From assembly GCA_041581135.1 (NCBI GenBank), contig JBFGCM010000006.1:1-64000 (forward strand): a stretch of 64,000 nucleotides of DNA, read 5' to 3'. The stretch is from JBFGCM01 sp041581135 (lineage in GTDB: Bacteria > Actinomycetota > Acidimicrobiia > Spongiisociales > UBA5794). Made by a program: the position numbers and the translations under genes. A model generated the notes under the pieces. It did no database searches, had not been told where the DNA came from, and saw only the letters and a list, made by a program, of their open reading frames with translations. Each line of letters begins with the position of its first letter. The first letter of the stretch is position 1. Shown in pieces: positions 1-9,270 of the stretch.

Positions 1-2
1 CC

Positions 3-2051
3 GCCATCGACGGCGTCGCCTACATGCGGACGTGCCAGGTCCGACCGGCGGACGGCATGGTGGTGCAGCGCCATCCTGCCGACGCCTACCCACCGCTGCC
101 GGTGTCCGAAGACGGGGGCACGGCGCCGGCCCGAGTGGTCCACTGTGAGGTCCTGGTCATTGGAGGAGGGGAGTCGGGTACGGCGGCTGCCGAAGAGGCG
201 CGGGCCGGCGGCCGGGACGTGGTGGTCGTGGACGCCGGAGACGGGGAGGAAGCCATCGGTATCTACGCCGGGCCACTGGTGGTGGTACGCACCCCGACCG
301 AGATGCGCCACGTCTACCCCCAGGAGATCGTGGTGGCCACCGGTGCTGCCGAGATCCAGCCGGCATGCCCGGGCAACGATCTGGCCGGCATCGTCACCGC
401 TCGCGCGGTGAAGACCTTGGTGTCCGCCGGAGTGGATCTCGGCAGCGTCGCCCGCGCCGTGGGCGAGCCGCCCCCGGGCATGACGGCCGTGCCAGGGGAG
501 CTGGTGCGGATCGAGGGCGACGGCGCGGTGGAGGCCGTGGTCACCCGCACCGAGGACGGCGTGGAGCATCGGCATCCCTGCGACACGGTCGTCGTGGGCC
601 TCGGGCTCCATCCCCGCAACGCGCTGGCGCGCATGGCAGGCGACCTTCCGGTGCGGGTGGTGGGCGAGGCGGCGATGGAGGGCACCATCCCTCCGCCGCC
701 GACCGGCGGCACCGTATGCCCATGCGCAGGGGCCACCGTTGCCGATCTGCAGACGGTGTACGACCGGGGTTTCCACGAGTTGGAGCTGGTGAAGCGGGCC
801 ACGCTCGCCGGGACCGGCACCTGCCAAGGCTCGGGGTGCCTGCCCCACATCCGCAGCTTTCTCGCCGATGCCGGCGGCAATGTGCCCGACCCCTTCACCG
901 CACGGCCCGTCACCCGCCAGATCACCCTCGGCGAGATCTCTGCGGGCCACCATCTCCACGCCACGCCGCGCACTGCGCTCGACGCCGAGCATCGGGCGCT
1001 GGGGGCGCAGATGGACCGCATCGGGGGATGGTGGCGCCCATGGAACTACGGCGACTACGACGTCGAGTACCGCGCGGTACGGGAAGCCGTCTCCATCGGC
1101 GACGTGAGCACCCTCGGCAAGATGCTGGTGTCGGGCCCTGACGCCGCTGCGTTCCTCGAGCGGCTCTACCCGACGTACGTGGCCGACATCGCACCCGGCC
1201 GGTCCCGCTATGTGCTCATCCTCGACGAGCGGGGCTACATCCTCGACGACGGCCTGGTATGCCGCGACGACGACACCCGCTTCACCCTCACGTTCACCAG
1301 CAGCGGTGCCACCTTCGCCGAGATGTGGCTACGGGATTGGGCCGAGACATGGGGTTGTGACGTGCGCATCCTCAACCAGACGATGTCGCTGGGCGCCGTC
1401 AACGTCACCGGCCCCCTCGCCAAGGAGCTGCTGGCCCGCGCCGGCGTCACCGAGCTGCCTTCGTACATGAGCCACAGCCGTGCCGCCGTGGCCGGGGTGC
1501 CGTGCCGCATCTACCGGCTCAGCTTCACGGGTGAGCTGTCCTACGAGCTCCATCATGCCGTGGAGGAATCGGTAGAGCTGTGGCGCGAGCTCCTCGAGCT
1601 GGGGGAGGACCTCGGCGTCGCCCCCCATGGGTTGGAGACGCTGCTCGACCTGCGTCTGGAGAAGGGCCACATCATCGTGCACCAGGACACCGACTTCGAT
1701 TCCACTCCCCGGCGGGTCGGCATGACGTGGGCGGCCAAGCTCGACAAGCCGGACTTCGTCGGCAAGCCGGCTCTGCTCCGCACCGGGCACATCCCCCTCG
1801 ATCGCAGGCTTGTGGGCCTGGAGACCGAGGGTGAGGCTCCCGATGAAGGTGCGATCGTCTGGGTGGGTGCCGACTTCGGCGGATACGTCACCTCCTCCAC
1901 GTGGTCACCGGTGCTCGGCAAGAGCGTGATGCTCGCCTGGCTCCACCTTGTCGACGGTGAGCTCCCGGAGGTCGTCACCGTGGCGGATCGGGAGGCGAGA
2001 AGAGTGCCCACGCCGTTCTATGATCCGGAGGGCGCCCGTGCCAGAGCCTGA
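3..2051 (+). CDS. soxA: Sarcosine-oxidase-type alpha subunit, 5' end outside the window
   Basis: The frame is open to the left edge, so the true start lies upstream; the first residues resemble the end of the N-terminal ferredoxin-like (Fer2_4) domain. A Rossmann FAD/NAD motif (VLVIGGGESG) follows, and a GcvT-like aminomethyltransferase domain fills the second half from about nt 1030. This layout is that of the large subunit of heterotetrameric sarcosine oxidase and relatives, which oxidise N-methyl amines and pass the C1 unit to tetrahydrofolate. Between the domains lies a Cys cluster (CPCAG at about nt 715, CQGSGC at about nt 822) resembling a BFD-type [2Fe-2S] site, which I do not expect in classical SoxA. 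The FAD domain looks short. The substrate could be another N-methyl or secondary amino acid. Confidence 0.8.
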   Translation, partial: AIDGVAYMRTCQVRPADGMVVQRHPADAYPPLPVSEDGGTAPARVVHCEVLVIGGGESGTAAAEEARAGGRDVVVVDAGDGEEAIGIYAGPLVVVRTPTEMRHVYPQEIVVATGAAEIQPACPGNDLAGIVTARAVKTLVSAGVDLGSVARAVGEPPPGMTAVPGELVRIEGDGAVEAVVTRTEDGVEHRHPCDTVVVGLGLHPRNALARMAGDLPVRVVGEAAMEGTIPPPPTGGTVCPCAGATVADLQTVYDRGFHELELVKRATLAGTGTCQGSGCLPHIRSFLADAGGNVPDPFTARPVTRQITLGEISAGHHLHATPRTALDAEHRALGAQMDRIGGWWRPWNYGDYDVEYRAVREAVSIGDVSTLGKMLVSGPDAAAFLERLYPTYVADIAPGRSRYVLILDERGYILDDGLVCRDDDTRFTLTFTSSGATFAEMWLRDWAETWGCDVRILNQTMSLGAVNVTGPLAKELLARAGVTELPSYMSHSRAAVAGVPCRIYRLSFTGELSYELHHAVEESVELWRELLELGEDLGVAPHGLETLLDLRLEKGHIIVHQDTDFDSTPRRVGMTWAAKLDKPDFVGKPALLRTGHIPLDRRLVGLETEGEAPDEGAIVWVGADFGGYVTSSTWSPVLGKSVMLAWLHLVDGELPEVVTVADREARRVPTPFYDPEGARARA

Positions 2052-2421
2052 CCTGTTGGTTGCAATGCGCATCGTCGCCACGTCCCGTGCACTGGACCAT
2101 GCCGAGTGGCCAGACGGAGCGATTCCGATGCGGCTCGCCGCCGATGACGTGTTGCTGGTGGGCGCCGACTTCGCCCCACCGCTGGAAGACCCCCACGCCA
2201 TTGCCGAGCCCGAGTCCGGGTTCGCCGGCGTGTGGCTCACTGCCGACGAGGCGACGGAGTGGCTGTCCCGCTGGTGCGAGTGGCGCCTACCGGATGATCG
2301 TCCCGCGTTTGCCCAAGGCATGGTGGCCGGCCTGGCGACGAAGTTGTGGCTGGAAACCGACCGGGTGCTGGTGGCGGTCCCGGCACCCTTCGCCGTCGAC
2401 CTACAGGAGCGGCTGGGGTGA
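2038..2421 (+). CDS. Small sarcosine-oxidase gamma-like subunit
   Basis: The GTG start at 2038 lies inside the end of the alpha-subunit gene, and the stop overlaps the start of the beta gene (GTGA), so translation is coupled. The 127-residue product has no signal peptide or membrane segment. It contains the segment DDVLLVGADFAPPLEDPHA and is otherwise low in recognisable motifs. Gamma subunits of heterotetrameric sarcosine oxidases are poorly conserved. The call rests on size and on position between alpha and beta, not on a clear motif. The open frame extends upstream to 1948, but that part overlaps the alpha gene and is unlikely to be translated. Confidence 0.5.
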   Translation: MPEPDLLVAMRIVATSRALDHAEWPDGAIPMRLAADDVLLVGADFAPPLEDPHAIAEPESGFAGVWLTADEATEWLSRWCEWRLPDDRPAFAQGMVAGLATKLWLETDRVLVAVPAPFAVDLQERLG

Positions 2422-3626
2422 ACGAGTTCATCGAGGCCAAGGTGGCGCTCCGCTGGCAGGAACCGAAGTCGGCGTATGACGTCGTCATCATCGGCGGCGG
2501 CGGTCACGGTCTCGCCACCGCCTACTACCTGGCCACCCGCCACGGCATCACCGACGTCGGTGTCTTCGAGCGCAGCTACATCGGCAGCGGCAATAGCGGC
2601 CGCAACACCACGGTGATTCGGGCCAACTACGGCATTCCCGAGGCGGTGCGGTTCTACCAGCACAGCCTGGACCTGTACGCCGACCTGGAGGCCGAGACCG
2701 ATAGGTGGATCATGCACGACCAGAAGGGCATCTTCTGGCTGTGCCACACCGAGGCCGGCGTTCGGGCCGAAAAGGCGCGCGCCGCGGTGAACCAGGCGTT
2801 CGGTTCCGACACGGTGTTCGTCACCCCGGACGAGGTGAAGGAGATCGTGCCCGAGATCGATTTGTCGGGAGGCGGCAAGTATCCGGTGCTCGGAGGCTCG
2901 TACCACCGTGCCGGGGCGACGGCGCGCCATGACCGCGTCGTCTGGACCTATGCCGAGGGTGCGATGCGGCACGGGGTGCACATTCATCAGCGCACGCCGG
3001 TCACCGGCATCGTTCGTGAGGGCGAGCGAGTGATCGGCGTCGAGACACCGAACGGCCGGGTCGGCGCCGGCGTGGTGCTCTCGGCCGTCGGGGGGCACGT
3101 CAGCATCATCGCGGCCATGGCCGGTGTCCGGCTCCCCATCCGCACCCATCCGCTCCAGGCCTTCGTCACCAACCACTACGCCCGCACGTTCGAGCCCATC
3201 GTGGCGTCCAGCGATCTGTTGTTCTACGTGTCGCAGACCGCTCGCGGCGAGATGCTGCTCGGTGCCGAGATCGACCGGCAGCCCAGCTACTCGTACCGGA
3301 GTGGCCACTCGTTCCTGCAGTCGTGTGCCCATCGCGCCATGACCCTGTTGCCGTTCCTGCGCGACCTGCGCATCCTCCGCCAGTGGACCGGGGTGTGCGA
3401 CATGAGCCCGGACTACGCGCCGATCATGGGGTACACGGGCGTCGACGGGTTCCTGGTGACTACGGGTTGGGGCACCTGGGGGTTCAAGGCCATCCCGGCC
3501 GGTGGCGAACAGCTCGCCGAGGTGATAGCCACGGATCGGGTGCCGGAGCTCATCGCTCCGTTCACGCTCGACCGCTTTGCCCGGGATCGCACCAAGGCCG
3601 ACCGCGGCTCGGCGGGGACACACTGA
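2418..3626 (+). CDS. soxB: Sarcosine-oxidase-type beta subunit, FAD-dependent amine oxidase
   Basis: This 402-residue DAO-superfamily flavoprotein has an N-terminal dinucleotide-binding motif (YDVVIIGGGGHGLATAYYL, about residues 19-37) and the family segment GSGNSGRNTTVIRANYG just after it. Near the C-terminus, MSPDYAPIMG and TTGWGTWGFKAIP match the FAD-binding end of SoxB proteins. SoxB carries the site where the methylamine substrate is oxidised. The GTG start at 2418 forms GTGA with the preceding stop. An in-frame upstream start at 2346 would lie inside the gamma-like gene. It forms the catalytic core with the alpha subunit. Confidence 0.88.
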   Translation: MNEFIEAKVALRWQEPKSAYDVVIIGGGGHGLATAYYLATRHGITDVGVFERSYIGSGNSGRNTTVIRANYGIPEAVRFYQHSLDLYADLEAETDRWIMHDQKGIFWLCHTEAGVRAEKARAAVNQAFGSDTVFVTPDEVKEIVPEIDLSGGGKYPVLGGSYHRAGATARHDRVVWTYAEGAMRHGVHIHQRTPVTGIVREGERVIGVETPNGRVGAGVVLSAVGGHVSIIAAMAGVRLPIRTHPLQAFVTNHYARTFEPIVASSDLLFYVSQTARGEMLLGAEIDRQPSYSYRSGHSFLQSCAHRAMTLLPFLRDLRILRQWTGVCDMSPDYAPIMGYTGVDGFLVTTGWGTWGFKAIPAGGEQLAEVIATDRVPELIAPFTLDRFARDRTKADRGSAGTH

Positions 3627-3642
3627 TGGGGGAGCGAGGCTG

Positions 3643-3879
3643 ATGGCGATTCGGATTCCCTGTCCGCACTGCGGCGAGCGGCCAATCGAGGAGTTCCTCT
3701 ACGGCGAGGTGCCGAATGTGCCCGACTCCATCACCGACTCGGAGGCCCGCGACCTCGACCAGGCTTTCATGCGCGACAACCCGGCAGGCGAGGTCCGGGA
3801 ACGGTGGTTCCACGTCTACGGATGTCGCCGCTGGTTGTGGTTGCGGCGGGATCGTACGACCGACCGGGTGGTCGACTGA
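3643..3879 (+). CDS. soxD: Sarcosine-oxidase delta subunit, zinc-binding small protein
   Basis: The 78-residue product has an N-terminal zinc-knuckle motif (IPCPHCGERP) and later an HVYGCRRWLW segment with the third Cys, the pattern of SoxD, which binds zinc and stabilises the heterotetramer. Start at ATG 3643 is preceded by GGGGGAGCGAGGCTG, a usable ribosome site about 8-14 nt upstream. It lies 16 bp after soxB and closes the operon alpha-gamma-beta-delta. The usual published order is beta-delta-alpha-gamma, so the order here is a circular permutation of it. Confidence 0.85.
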   Translation: MAIRIPCPHCGERPIEEFLYGEVPNVPDSITDSEARDLDQAFMRDNPAGEVRERWFHVYGCRRWLWLRRDRTTDRVVD

Positions 3880-4255
3880 CCCACAACCGGTCATCCTGCG
3901 AGATCTGGTAGTCCCTTCCGGGCTGTTCTGCCCGGCTCGCCAGAAGACTGCGTGATCCGTCGCGCCGTCGCATCCGCGTATGGGTTCGAAGGGCCGGAAT
4001 AGGGGAGTACGCCATGGCTGGCCCGCTGATGCGGGCATCGGCCATTCGGCACCGGGTAGGAGTGGGAAGACCGTCTTTTGCGACGACTCGGTGGTGCCCC
4101 TTCACCGCATGACCAAGACCGCGGTCACAGTCTGGAGTTGGCTTTGCCATACTTGGTGAATGCTGGATAGTGGGCTGCGGGACTCCGAGGCGCGCGCTGC
4201 CGAACCCGAGCAGCACCATCTCGTGAGCCAGGTCGGACCCGGAGGGGTTCTGACG
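3880..4255. other. Gene-free stretch with two small hairpins
   Basis: No convincing gene is visible. Two perfect 6-bp hairpins are present: CCGGGC/GCCCGG at 3918-3935 with loop TGTTCT, which could end the sox transcript although no T-run follows, and GCCCGC/GCGGGC at 4021-4036 with loop TGAT. A CATACT element near 4150 could be a -10 box for the lipoprotein downstream. An in-frame ATG at 4160 would extend that lipoprotein but places its signal peptide far from the N-terminus. Confidence 0.4.
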
Positions 4256-4687
4256 GTGGCGGTCAGAACGGCGATTCGACTGATCGCCTCATTGGTGCTC
4301 ATTCCATTCCTGATCGGCGCCTGCAGTAGCCAGGAACCGGCACCTCCGTTTTCGGACACCATGTGGCAATGGACCGAGATTGTGGAGACAGACCCGACCA
4401 CCGAGCCGCTGACGCCCAATCCGGAAAACTACACCATACGATTCTCAGTCGACGGCAGCCTCGCCTTCCGGGCCGATTGCAACCGGGGGGAGGGATCGTA
4501 CACGCTGGACGGCAGGGCGCTGTCCATCGAGCTCGGGGGATCGTCGCTGGTCCGCTGCCGCGACGATTCGCTGGACGATCTGTATCGCGGCTTTCTCGGA
4601 GAGGTCGCCGGCTACTCCTTGGTGAATGGGCAATTGGTGCTGGAGCTGAAGGATGATGCCGGGCGAATGATCTTCAACGAAGGCTGA
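4256..4687 (+). CDS. META-domain (HslJ-like) lipoprotein
   Basis: With a GTG start at 4256 the product has a classic lipoprotein signal: charged n-region, hydrophobic IASLVLIPFLIGAC and lipobox LIGAC followed by SSQ. GGAGGGG sits 8 nt upstream of this GTG. The mature part has the META-domain pattern (MWQWTEI, YTIRFSVDGSLAFRADCN, GSYTLDGRALSIELGG) found in HslJ-like envelope proteins of unclear biochemical role. About 143 residues. An ATG at 4160 in the same frame would add 32 residues before the signal peptide and is less likely. Confidence 0.72.
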   Translation: MAVRTAIRLIASLVLIPFLIGACSSQEPAPPFSDTMWQWTEIVETDPTTEPLTPNPENYTIRFSVDGSLAFRADCNRGEGSYTLDGRALSIELGGSSLVRCRDDSLDDLYRGFLGEVAGYSLVNGQLVLELKDDAGRMIFNEG

Positions 4688-4764
4688 ATGTTCGTGGGAT
4701 GGCATCCGATGCACCCCGCACGACCAGCTCCACCGCTCGGCGCGGACACGCCGATTGTGTGCCT

Positions 4765-6516
4765 CTACGTGGCTCCGGACTCGGTCGCCTGGTCGGTGTC
4801 CACCACACCCACGTAGATGTCGTAGCCGTGGAGCGACCCTGGATCCCGGCGCCACGCTTCGGCCGCCAGCAGAGGGGACGACGGGGGCAGCTCGATGCTC
4901 ACCGGATCGGGCGACAGGTTCATGGCGACGATGCAAGTCTCGTGCTCGGTGGCGCGTTCGAAGGCGAACACCACCTCGTCGTTGCCGAGGGCGCGGTAGG
5001 ACCCTTCCCGCAGAGCTGGATGTGAGCGCCGCAGCAGGATGAGGGTGCGGTAGAACTCGAGCAAGGAGTCCGGCTTGCCCTCCTGATCGGCCACGTTCAC
5101 CCCTTCCTCGTGGTTGGGATGCACCGGAAGCCAAGGTTCGACCCCGCGCCATGTGAATCCGGCGTTGGCGCCGGCATTCCACTGCATCGGGGTCCGGCAC
5201 CTGTCCCGCGTGAACTGGATGGCCCGTCCTGCCGCTTCGTCCGGCTCCATGCCGAGGTACTGGATTGCGGCGCGGTAGTACCAGGGACCGATCGGATCGA
5301 GCAGCTCCTCCGGCCCGGAGAAGTCGGTGTAGTTCTCCATACCGATCTCTTCGCCGTAGTACAACGACGGTGTGCCGGGCAGCAGCAGCACCAGTGCCGC
5401 TGCCACCCGCGCCATACCGGGATGCCCGCCCACGGTGGTCCGCACCCGCGACGTGTCGTGGTTTCCCATGGTGGTGCACGCCCAGCCGCCCGGTGGCAGC
5501 GCCGCAAGCCGCTCCGCCTGGTTCCGGCGGACGACCTCGGGTGTCAGCTCCCGGGCGTCTTTCAGCCCGAAGTTGAACACCAGGTGCAGCTCGTCGGTCC
5601 CGTCGCCCATGTAGGCGATGTCGTTGGTCTCGCCGATGAGCACTCGGTCGGGATACTCGTCGTTGACCCGGCGCAGCTCCTTCAGGACGTCGTGGACCTC
5701 AGGCAGGTCCACCTGGCCACCGAACATGCGCATCCACTTGGTGGCGCGACGCTCCTCCCACTCGCCGACGAACCGATCCTCGATGAGCGCCACGTGGGAC
5801 ATTCCGGCGTCGTGGTCGGTCAGGTCGGGGTCTTCGAAGATGGTGCCGATGGCGTCGAGGCGGAAGCCGTCAGCACCTCGGTCGTACCAGAACCGCACCG
5901 CGTTCCACATCGCCTCCCGCACCTCCGGGTTGTGCCAGTTGAGGTCGGGCTGCTCCTTCACGAAGAAGTGGTAGTACCACTCGCCGGTTGCTTCGTCGTA
6001 TTCCCACGCAGGCCCGCCGAAGGTCGACTCCCAGTTGTTCGGGGGCAGCGGCTCGCCGCTGGCGCTCGCCTTGCCGGGATGCCACACGTACCAGTCCCGC
6101 TTGGGCGAGTCCTTGGAAGACCGGGACTCCAGGAACCATGGGTGCTGGTCGCTGGTGTGGTTCAGCACCAGGTCGAGCACCACTCTGATGCCTCGCTCGT
6201 GGGCTCCGGCGAGGAAGCGGTCGAAGTCTTCGAGCGTTCCCAGCTCAGGATGGACGTCGTGGTAGTCCGCTACGTCGTACCCCCAGTCGGCATTGGGAGA
6301 CGGGAAGTGAGGCGAGAGCCACACGGCGTCGACGCCCAGCCATTGGAGATAGTCGAGCTTGTCGATCATCCCTTCGAAGTCGCCGACGCCGTCCCCGTCC
6401 CCGTCGGCGAAGCTCCGCGGATAGATCTGATAGAACACGGCGCCCTGCCACCAGGGCCGTCCTGCGGTCGCGTGTGGTGAGGCCACGGCTGTCGAGGGTA
6501 GTGGCCCCGGGCGCAC
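4765..6516 (-). CDS. GH13 alpha-glucosidase / oligo-1,6-glucosidase family
   Basis: This 583-residue protein has all GH13 signature regions: DLVLNH at about 115-120, GFRLDAIG with the predicted nucleophile Asp221, GETND with the acid/base Glu296, and GNHDTSR with Asp354. The N-terminal WWQGAVFYQIYPRSF and the length fit cytoplasmic alpha-glucosidases, trehalose-6-phosphate hydrolases or isomaltulose synthases, which hydrolyse or rearrange small alpha-glucosides. No signal peptide is seen. It converges with the lipoprotein gene and is divergent from the MFS transporter, a possible sugar-related neighbour. Exact substrate cannot be read from sequence. Confidence 0.85.
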   Translation of the reverse strand: MRPGPLPSTAVASPHATAGRPWWQGAVFYQIYPRSFADGDGDGVGDFEGMIDKLDYLQWLGVDAVWLSPHFPSPNADWGYDVADYHDVHPELGTLEDFDRFLAGAHERGIRVVLDLVLNHTSDQHPWFLESRSSKDSPKRDWYVWHPGKASASGEPLPPNNWESTFGGPAWEYDEATGEWYYHFFVKEQPDLNWHNPEVREAMWNAVRFWYDRGADGFRLDAIGTIFEDPDLTDHDAGMSHVALIEDRFVGEWEERRATKWMRMFGGQVDLPEVHDVLKELRRVNDEYPDRVLIGETNDIAYMGDGTDELHLVFNFGLKDARELTPEVVRRNQAERLAALPPGGWACTTMGNHDTSRVRTTVGGHPGMARVAAALVLLLPGTPSLYYGEEIGMENYTDFSGPEELLDPIGPWYYRAAIQYLGMEPDEAAGRAIQFTRDRCRTPMQWNAGANAGFTWRGVEPWLPVHPNHEEGVNVADQEGKPDSLLEFYRTLILLRRSHPALREGSYRALGNDEVVFAFERATEHETCIVAMNLSPDPVSIELPPSSPLLAAEAWRRDPGSLHGYDIYVGVVDTDQATESGAT

Positions 6517-6635
6517 CGGCCGCGGCGATCGCGATCGAGCCGGCGGGAGGTCCCCGGGTCGGCTTCAGTAGCTGCGTCGACAATCCGATGTAGCTGGGGG
6601 ATGTCTGGTAGGACCGTGCCTGCGTCGGCGAGATC

Positions 6636-7994
6636 GTGGAGCCGATCATCAAGAACGACAAACGCACCATCTTCGGGTGGGCGATGTACGACTGGGCCAA
6701 CTCGGCGTATGCCACCACGATCGCCGGGGCGCTGCTGCCTGCGTACTTCGCAGATTCCATCGTGCCCGACGGGGGCTACGAGATCTTCGGCCGGGCCTTC
6801 GACGGTTCGACCCTGTGGGGCATCGTGGTGGGGTTCGGCGCGTTTGCGCTGTTCTTGCTGACGCCGGTGCTCGGCGCCATCGCCGACTTCTCGGCGTCGA
6901 AGAAGCGGTTCCTGACGGTGTTCGCCTATGGCGGTGCGGTCTTCACCGTGCTCTTGTTCTTCATGACCACCGGCGACGTGGCACTCACGCTGGGCCTGTT
7001 CCTGCTGGCCCAGATGGGATTCGTGGCCGCCAACGTGTTCTACGACGGCTTCCTGCCCGACATCACCACGGACGACACGATCGACCGCGTCTCCTCCAAG
7101 GGGTTCGCCCTCGGATACGTCGGCGGCGGGCTCCAGTTGCTCCTGGCGGCGCTCATCGTGATGTCCCACGAGTCGCTGGGCATGAGCCAGGAGCTGGCGG
7201 CCCGCATCGGCATCCTGACTGCCGGCGTGTGGTGGGCCGGGTTCTCCTGGCTCGCCTTTCGGCGGTTCGACGAGACCGGGACCGCCCAGCCGTTGCCCGA
7301 GCGGTATCGGAGCATGCCACGCTCCAGCGCCTACGTCCGGCTCGGGTTCGATCGCACCGTGGCCACCGCCAAACGGCTCCGCCACTTCCCGCAACTGTTG
7401 CTGTTCCTGGTGGCCTACATGCTGTACAACGACGGCGTCCAAACGACCATCAACCTCACGTCGGTGTATGCCACCGACACGCTCGAGTTGGAGGCGGCCA
7501 CGATCCTCCTGGCGTTCCTGCTGGTGCAGTTCGTCGCCTTCTTCGGGGCACTGCTCTTCGGGTGGATGGCAGACCGAGTCGGTACCAAAGGTGCGATCCT
7601 GGTATCGCTCGCGGTGTGGAACGTGGTTGCGGTGCTGGCCTTCCTGCTGCCCGTCGGTCAGGCCACTCCGTTCTTCGGAGTGGCGGTGCTGGTGGGCATC
7701 GTGCTCGGGGGCATCCAAGCACTGAGCCGCAGCCTCTACGGATCGATGATTCCCGAGGAGGCATCTGCCGAGTTCTACGGCTTCTTCTCGGTGTTCTCCA
7801 AGTTCTCGGCCATGTGGGGCCCGCTGATATTCGCGTTCGTGAACGAGGTCACCGGCTCGGCCCGGTGGGCCATCCTGTCGATCATCGTGTTCTTCGTGCT
7901 GGGTGCCGTCCTGTTGTCCAGAGTCGATATCGCCGCCGCCCGTGCCTCTCGGCACCGCTGGACGTTCGAGGGGGCCGAGGTGGCGGGGAGATAG
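6636..7994 (+). CDS. UMF1-family MFS transporter (Atg22-like)
   Basis: The 452-residue protein is strongly hydrophobic with about 12 membrane segments. Its N-terminus (IFGWAMYDWANSAYATTI) is the hallmark of the UMF1/Atg22 branch of the major facilitator superfamily, and a second conserved region (VFYDGFLPDI, RVSSKGFALGYVGGGLQL) also fits. Eukaryotic Atg22 exports amino acids from vacuoles; the cargo of bacterial members is generally unknown. Start is GTG at 6636. It is divergent from the GH13 gene, with only 119 bp between them. A sugar cargo is possible from context but unproven. Confidence 0.82.
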   Translation: MEPIIKNDKRTIFGWAMYDWANSAYATTIAGALLPAYFADSIVPDGGYEIFGRAFDGSTLWGIVVGFGAFALFLLTPVLGAIADFSASKKRFLTVFAYGGAVFTVLLFFMTTGDVALTLGLFLLAQMGFVAANVFYDGFLPDITTDDTIDRVSSKGFALGYVGGGLQLLLAALIVMSHESLGMSQELAARIGILTAGVWWAGFSWLAFRRFDETGTAQPLPERYRSMPRSSAYVRLGFDRTVATAKRLRHFPQLLLFLVAYMLYNDGVQTTINLTSVYATDTLELEAATILLAFLLVQFVAFFGALLFGWMADRVGTKGAILVSLAVWNVVAVLAFLLPVGQATPFFGVAVLVGIVLGGIQALSRSLYGSMIPEEASAEFYGFFSVFSKFSAMWGPLIFAFVNEVTGSARWAILSIIVFFVLGAVLLSRVDIAAARASRHRWTFEGAEVAGR

Positions 7995-8008
7995 CGTCCC
8001 CGGCTCGG

Positions 8009-8014
8009 TAGGGT
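8009..8014 (+). promoter_or_regulatory. Leaderless-type -10 box (TAGGGT)
   Basis: TAGGGT lies 7 nt before the ATG at 8022, so transcription would begin at or next to the start codon. No ribosome-binding site and no good -35 are seen. Confidence 0.45.
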
Positions 8015-8021
8015 CCTGGCG

Positions 8022-9269
8022 ATGCAACGCCTGGTTCTCGTGCTCTTGTTGGTGCTGACCGCGTGCGCCGGGACGGAGGAACCGGCTGGTGACGGTCCGT
8101 CGACGTCACCGGACGCCACCGTGACGTTGGCTCCAACGACCACGTCCGCGGCGACCACGGCTCCTCCGGCGACCACGAGCCCGACGACGATGCCATCTAC
8201 CACCACGCTCGGTCCGCCGGCCGAGCCTCCGCCGCTGCGGCTGGTCGAGATCGCCTCCGGGTTCGGCCAACCGGTGTTATTGACGTCCCCGCCGCGCGAT
8301 CCCCGGCTCTTCGTCGTGGACCAGCCGGGCCGAATCTGGCTGCTTGCAGCCGACGCGCCGGAAGTGTTCCTCGACGTACGCGACTCGGTCACCTTTGGCG
8401 GTGAGCGGGGCCTGCTCGGCTTGGCCTTCCACCCGGAGTTCGCCACCAACGGCCGCTTCTTCGTCAACTACACCGACGGCGCCGGCGACACGAGGATCGT
8501 GGAGTTCGCGGTGTCGGCGGACGATCCCGACCGTGCCGACCCCGCCAGTGGTCGGGTCCTGCTGCAAGTCGACCAGCCGGCCGGGAACCACAACGGCGGC
8601 ATGATCGCGTTCGGCCCCGACGGTCACTTGTGGGTGGGCATGGGCGACGGGGGAGCATCAGGCGACCGGTTCGGCAACGGGCAGAACGAGGCAACGCTGT
8701 TGGGATCGATGCTGCGGCTCGATGTCGACGGAGCCGATCCGTATGCCATCCCCGCCGGCAACGACTTCGTTGCGCCCGAGTCGTGGGCCATCGGATTGCG
8801 CAACCCGTGGCGGTTCTCCTTCGACGACGGCCTCCTCTATGTGGCCGATGTCGGTCAGAACGAGCTCGAAGAGGTCTCCGTGGTGGACACGACCGCCACT
8901 CGGCTCAACTTCGGCTGGCCGATCCAGGAGGCAACGAGCTGCTTTCGGCCCAGCTCGGGTTGCGACACGTCCGGCCTGGTCCAGCCGGTGATCGAGTATG
9001 GCCACGGCGGCCAGTGTTCGATCACGGGCGGCTACGTGTATCGGGGCGCAGCGATCCCGGAGTTGGAGGGCACCTACTTCTACGGTGATTGGTGCGGTGG
9101 CTGGGTGCGGTCGTTCCGGTTCGCCGAGGGCACCGTCGCCGATGAGCGCGACTGGACCGAGCAATTGGGGAAGGTGCCGGAGCTGACTTCCTTCGGCGTC
9201 GACGCCAACGGGGAGATCTATGTGGTCAGCGGAAGCGGTGCCGTTTTCCGAATCGAGCGCGCCGACTGA
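8022..9269 (+). CDS. Secreted PQQ-dependent sugar dehydrogenase-like lipoprotein
   Basis: The 415-residue product opens with a lipoprotein signal (LVLVLLLVLTAC, lipobox LTAC) followed by a Thr/Pro/Ser-rich linker to about residue 70. The rest is the six-bladed propeller of the glucose/sorbosone dehydrogenase (GSDH) family: ERGLLGLAFHPEF, HNGGMIAFGPDGHLWVGMGD, GLRNPWRFSFD and NFGWP are typical repeat signatures. Soluble members oxidise aldoses with PQQ outside the cell; many homologues have unproven activity. Four Cys in the C-terminal half (ATSCF, SGCDT, GGQCS, DWCGG) may form disulfides. It is probably anchored on the outer face of the membrane. Confidence 0.82.
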   Translation: MQRLVLVLLLVLTACAGTEEPAGDGPSTSPDATVTLAPTTTSAATTAPPATTSPTTMPSTTTLGPPAEPPPLRLVEIASGFGQPVLLTSPPRDPRLFVVDQPGRIWLLAADAPEVFLDVRDSVTFGGERGLLGLAFHPEFATNGRFFVNYTDGAGDTRIVEFAVSADDPDRADPASGRVLLQVDQPAGNHNGGMIAFGPDGHLWVGMGDGGASGDRFGNGQNEATLLGSMLRLDVDGADPYAIPAGNDFVAPESWAIGLRNPWRFSFDDGLLYVADVGQNELEEVSVVDTTATRLNFGWPIQEATSCFRPSSGCDTSGLVQPVIEYGHGGQCSITGGYVYRGAAIPELEGTYFYGDWCGGWVRSFRFAEGTVADERDWTEQLGKVPELTSFGVDANGEIYVVSGSGAVFRIERAD

Positions 9270-9270
9270 G

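Noticed and set aside
1905..3623. 572-residue open frame antisense to soxB
   Set aside because: It is a mirror of the sox genes, with His/Arg/Asp bias and no recognisable domain.
3975..4000. GGGTTCGAAGGGCC resembling a tRNA T-arm
   Set aside because: The 5-bp T stem does not pair and no cloverleaf can be built.
4738..4753. CGGCG/CGCCG 5-bp hairpin between lipoprotein and GH13 genes as terminator
   Set aside because: Too short and with no T-run; such repeats are common in GC-rich DNA.
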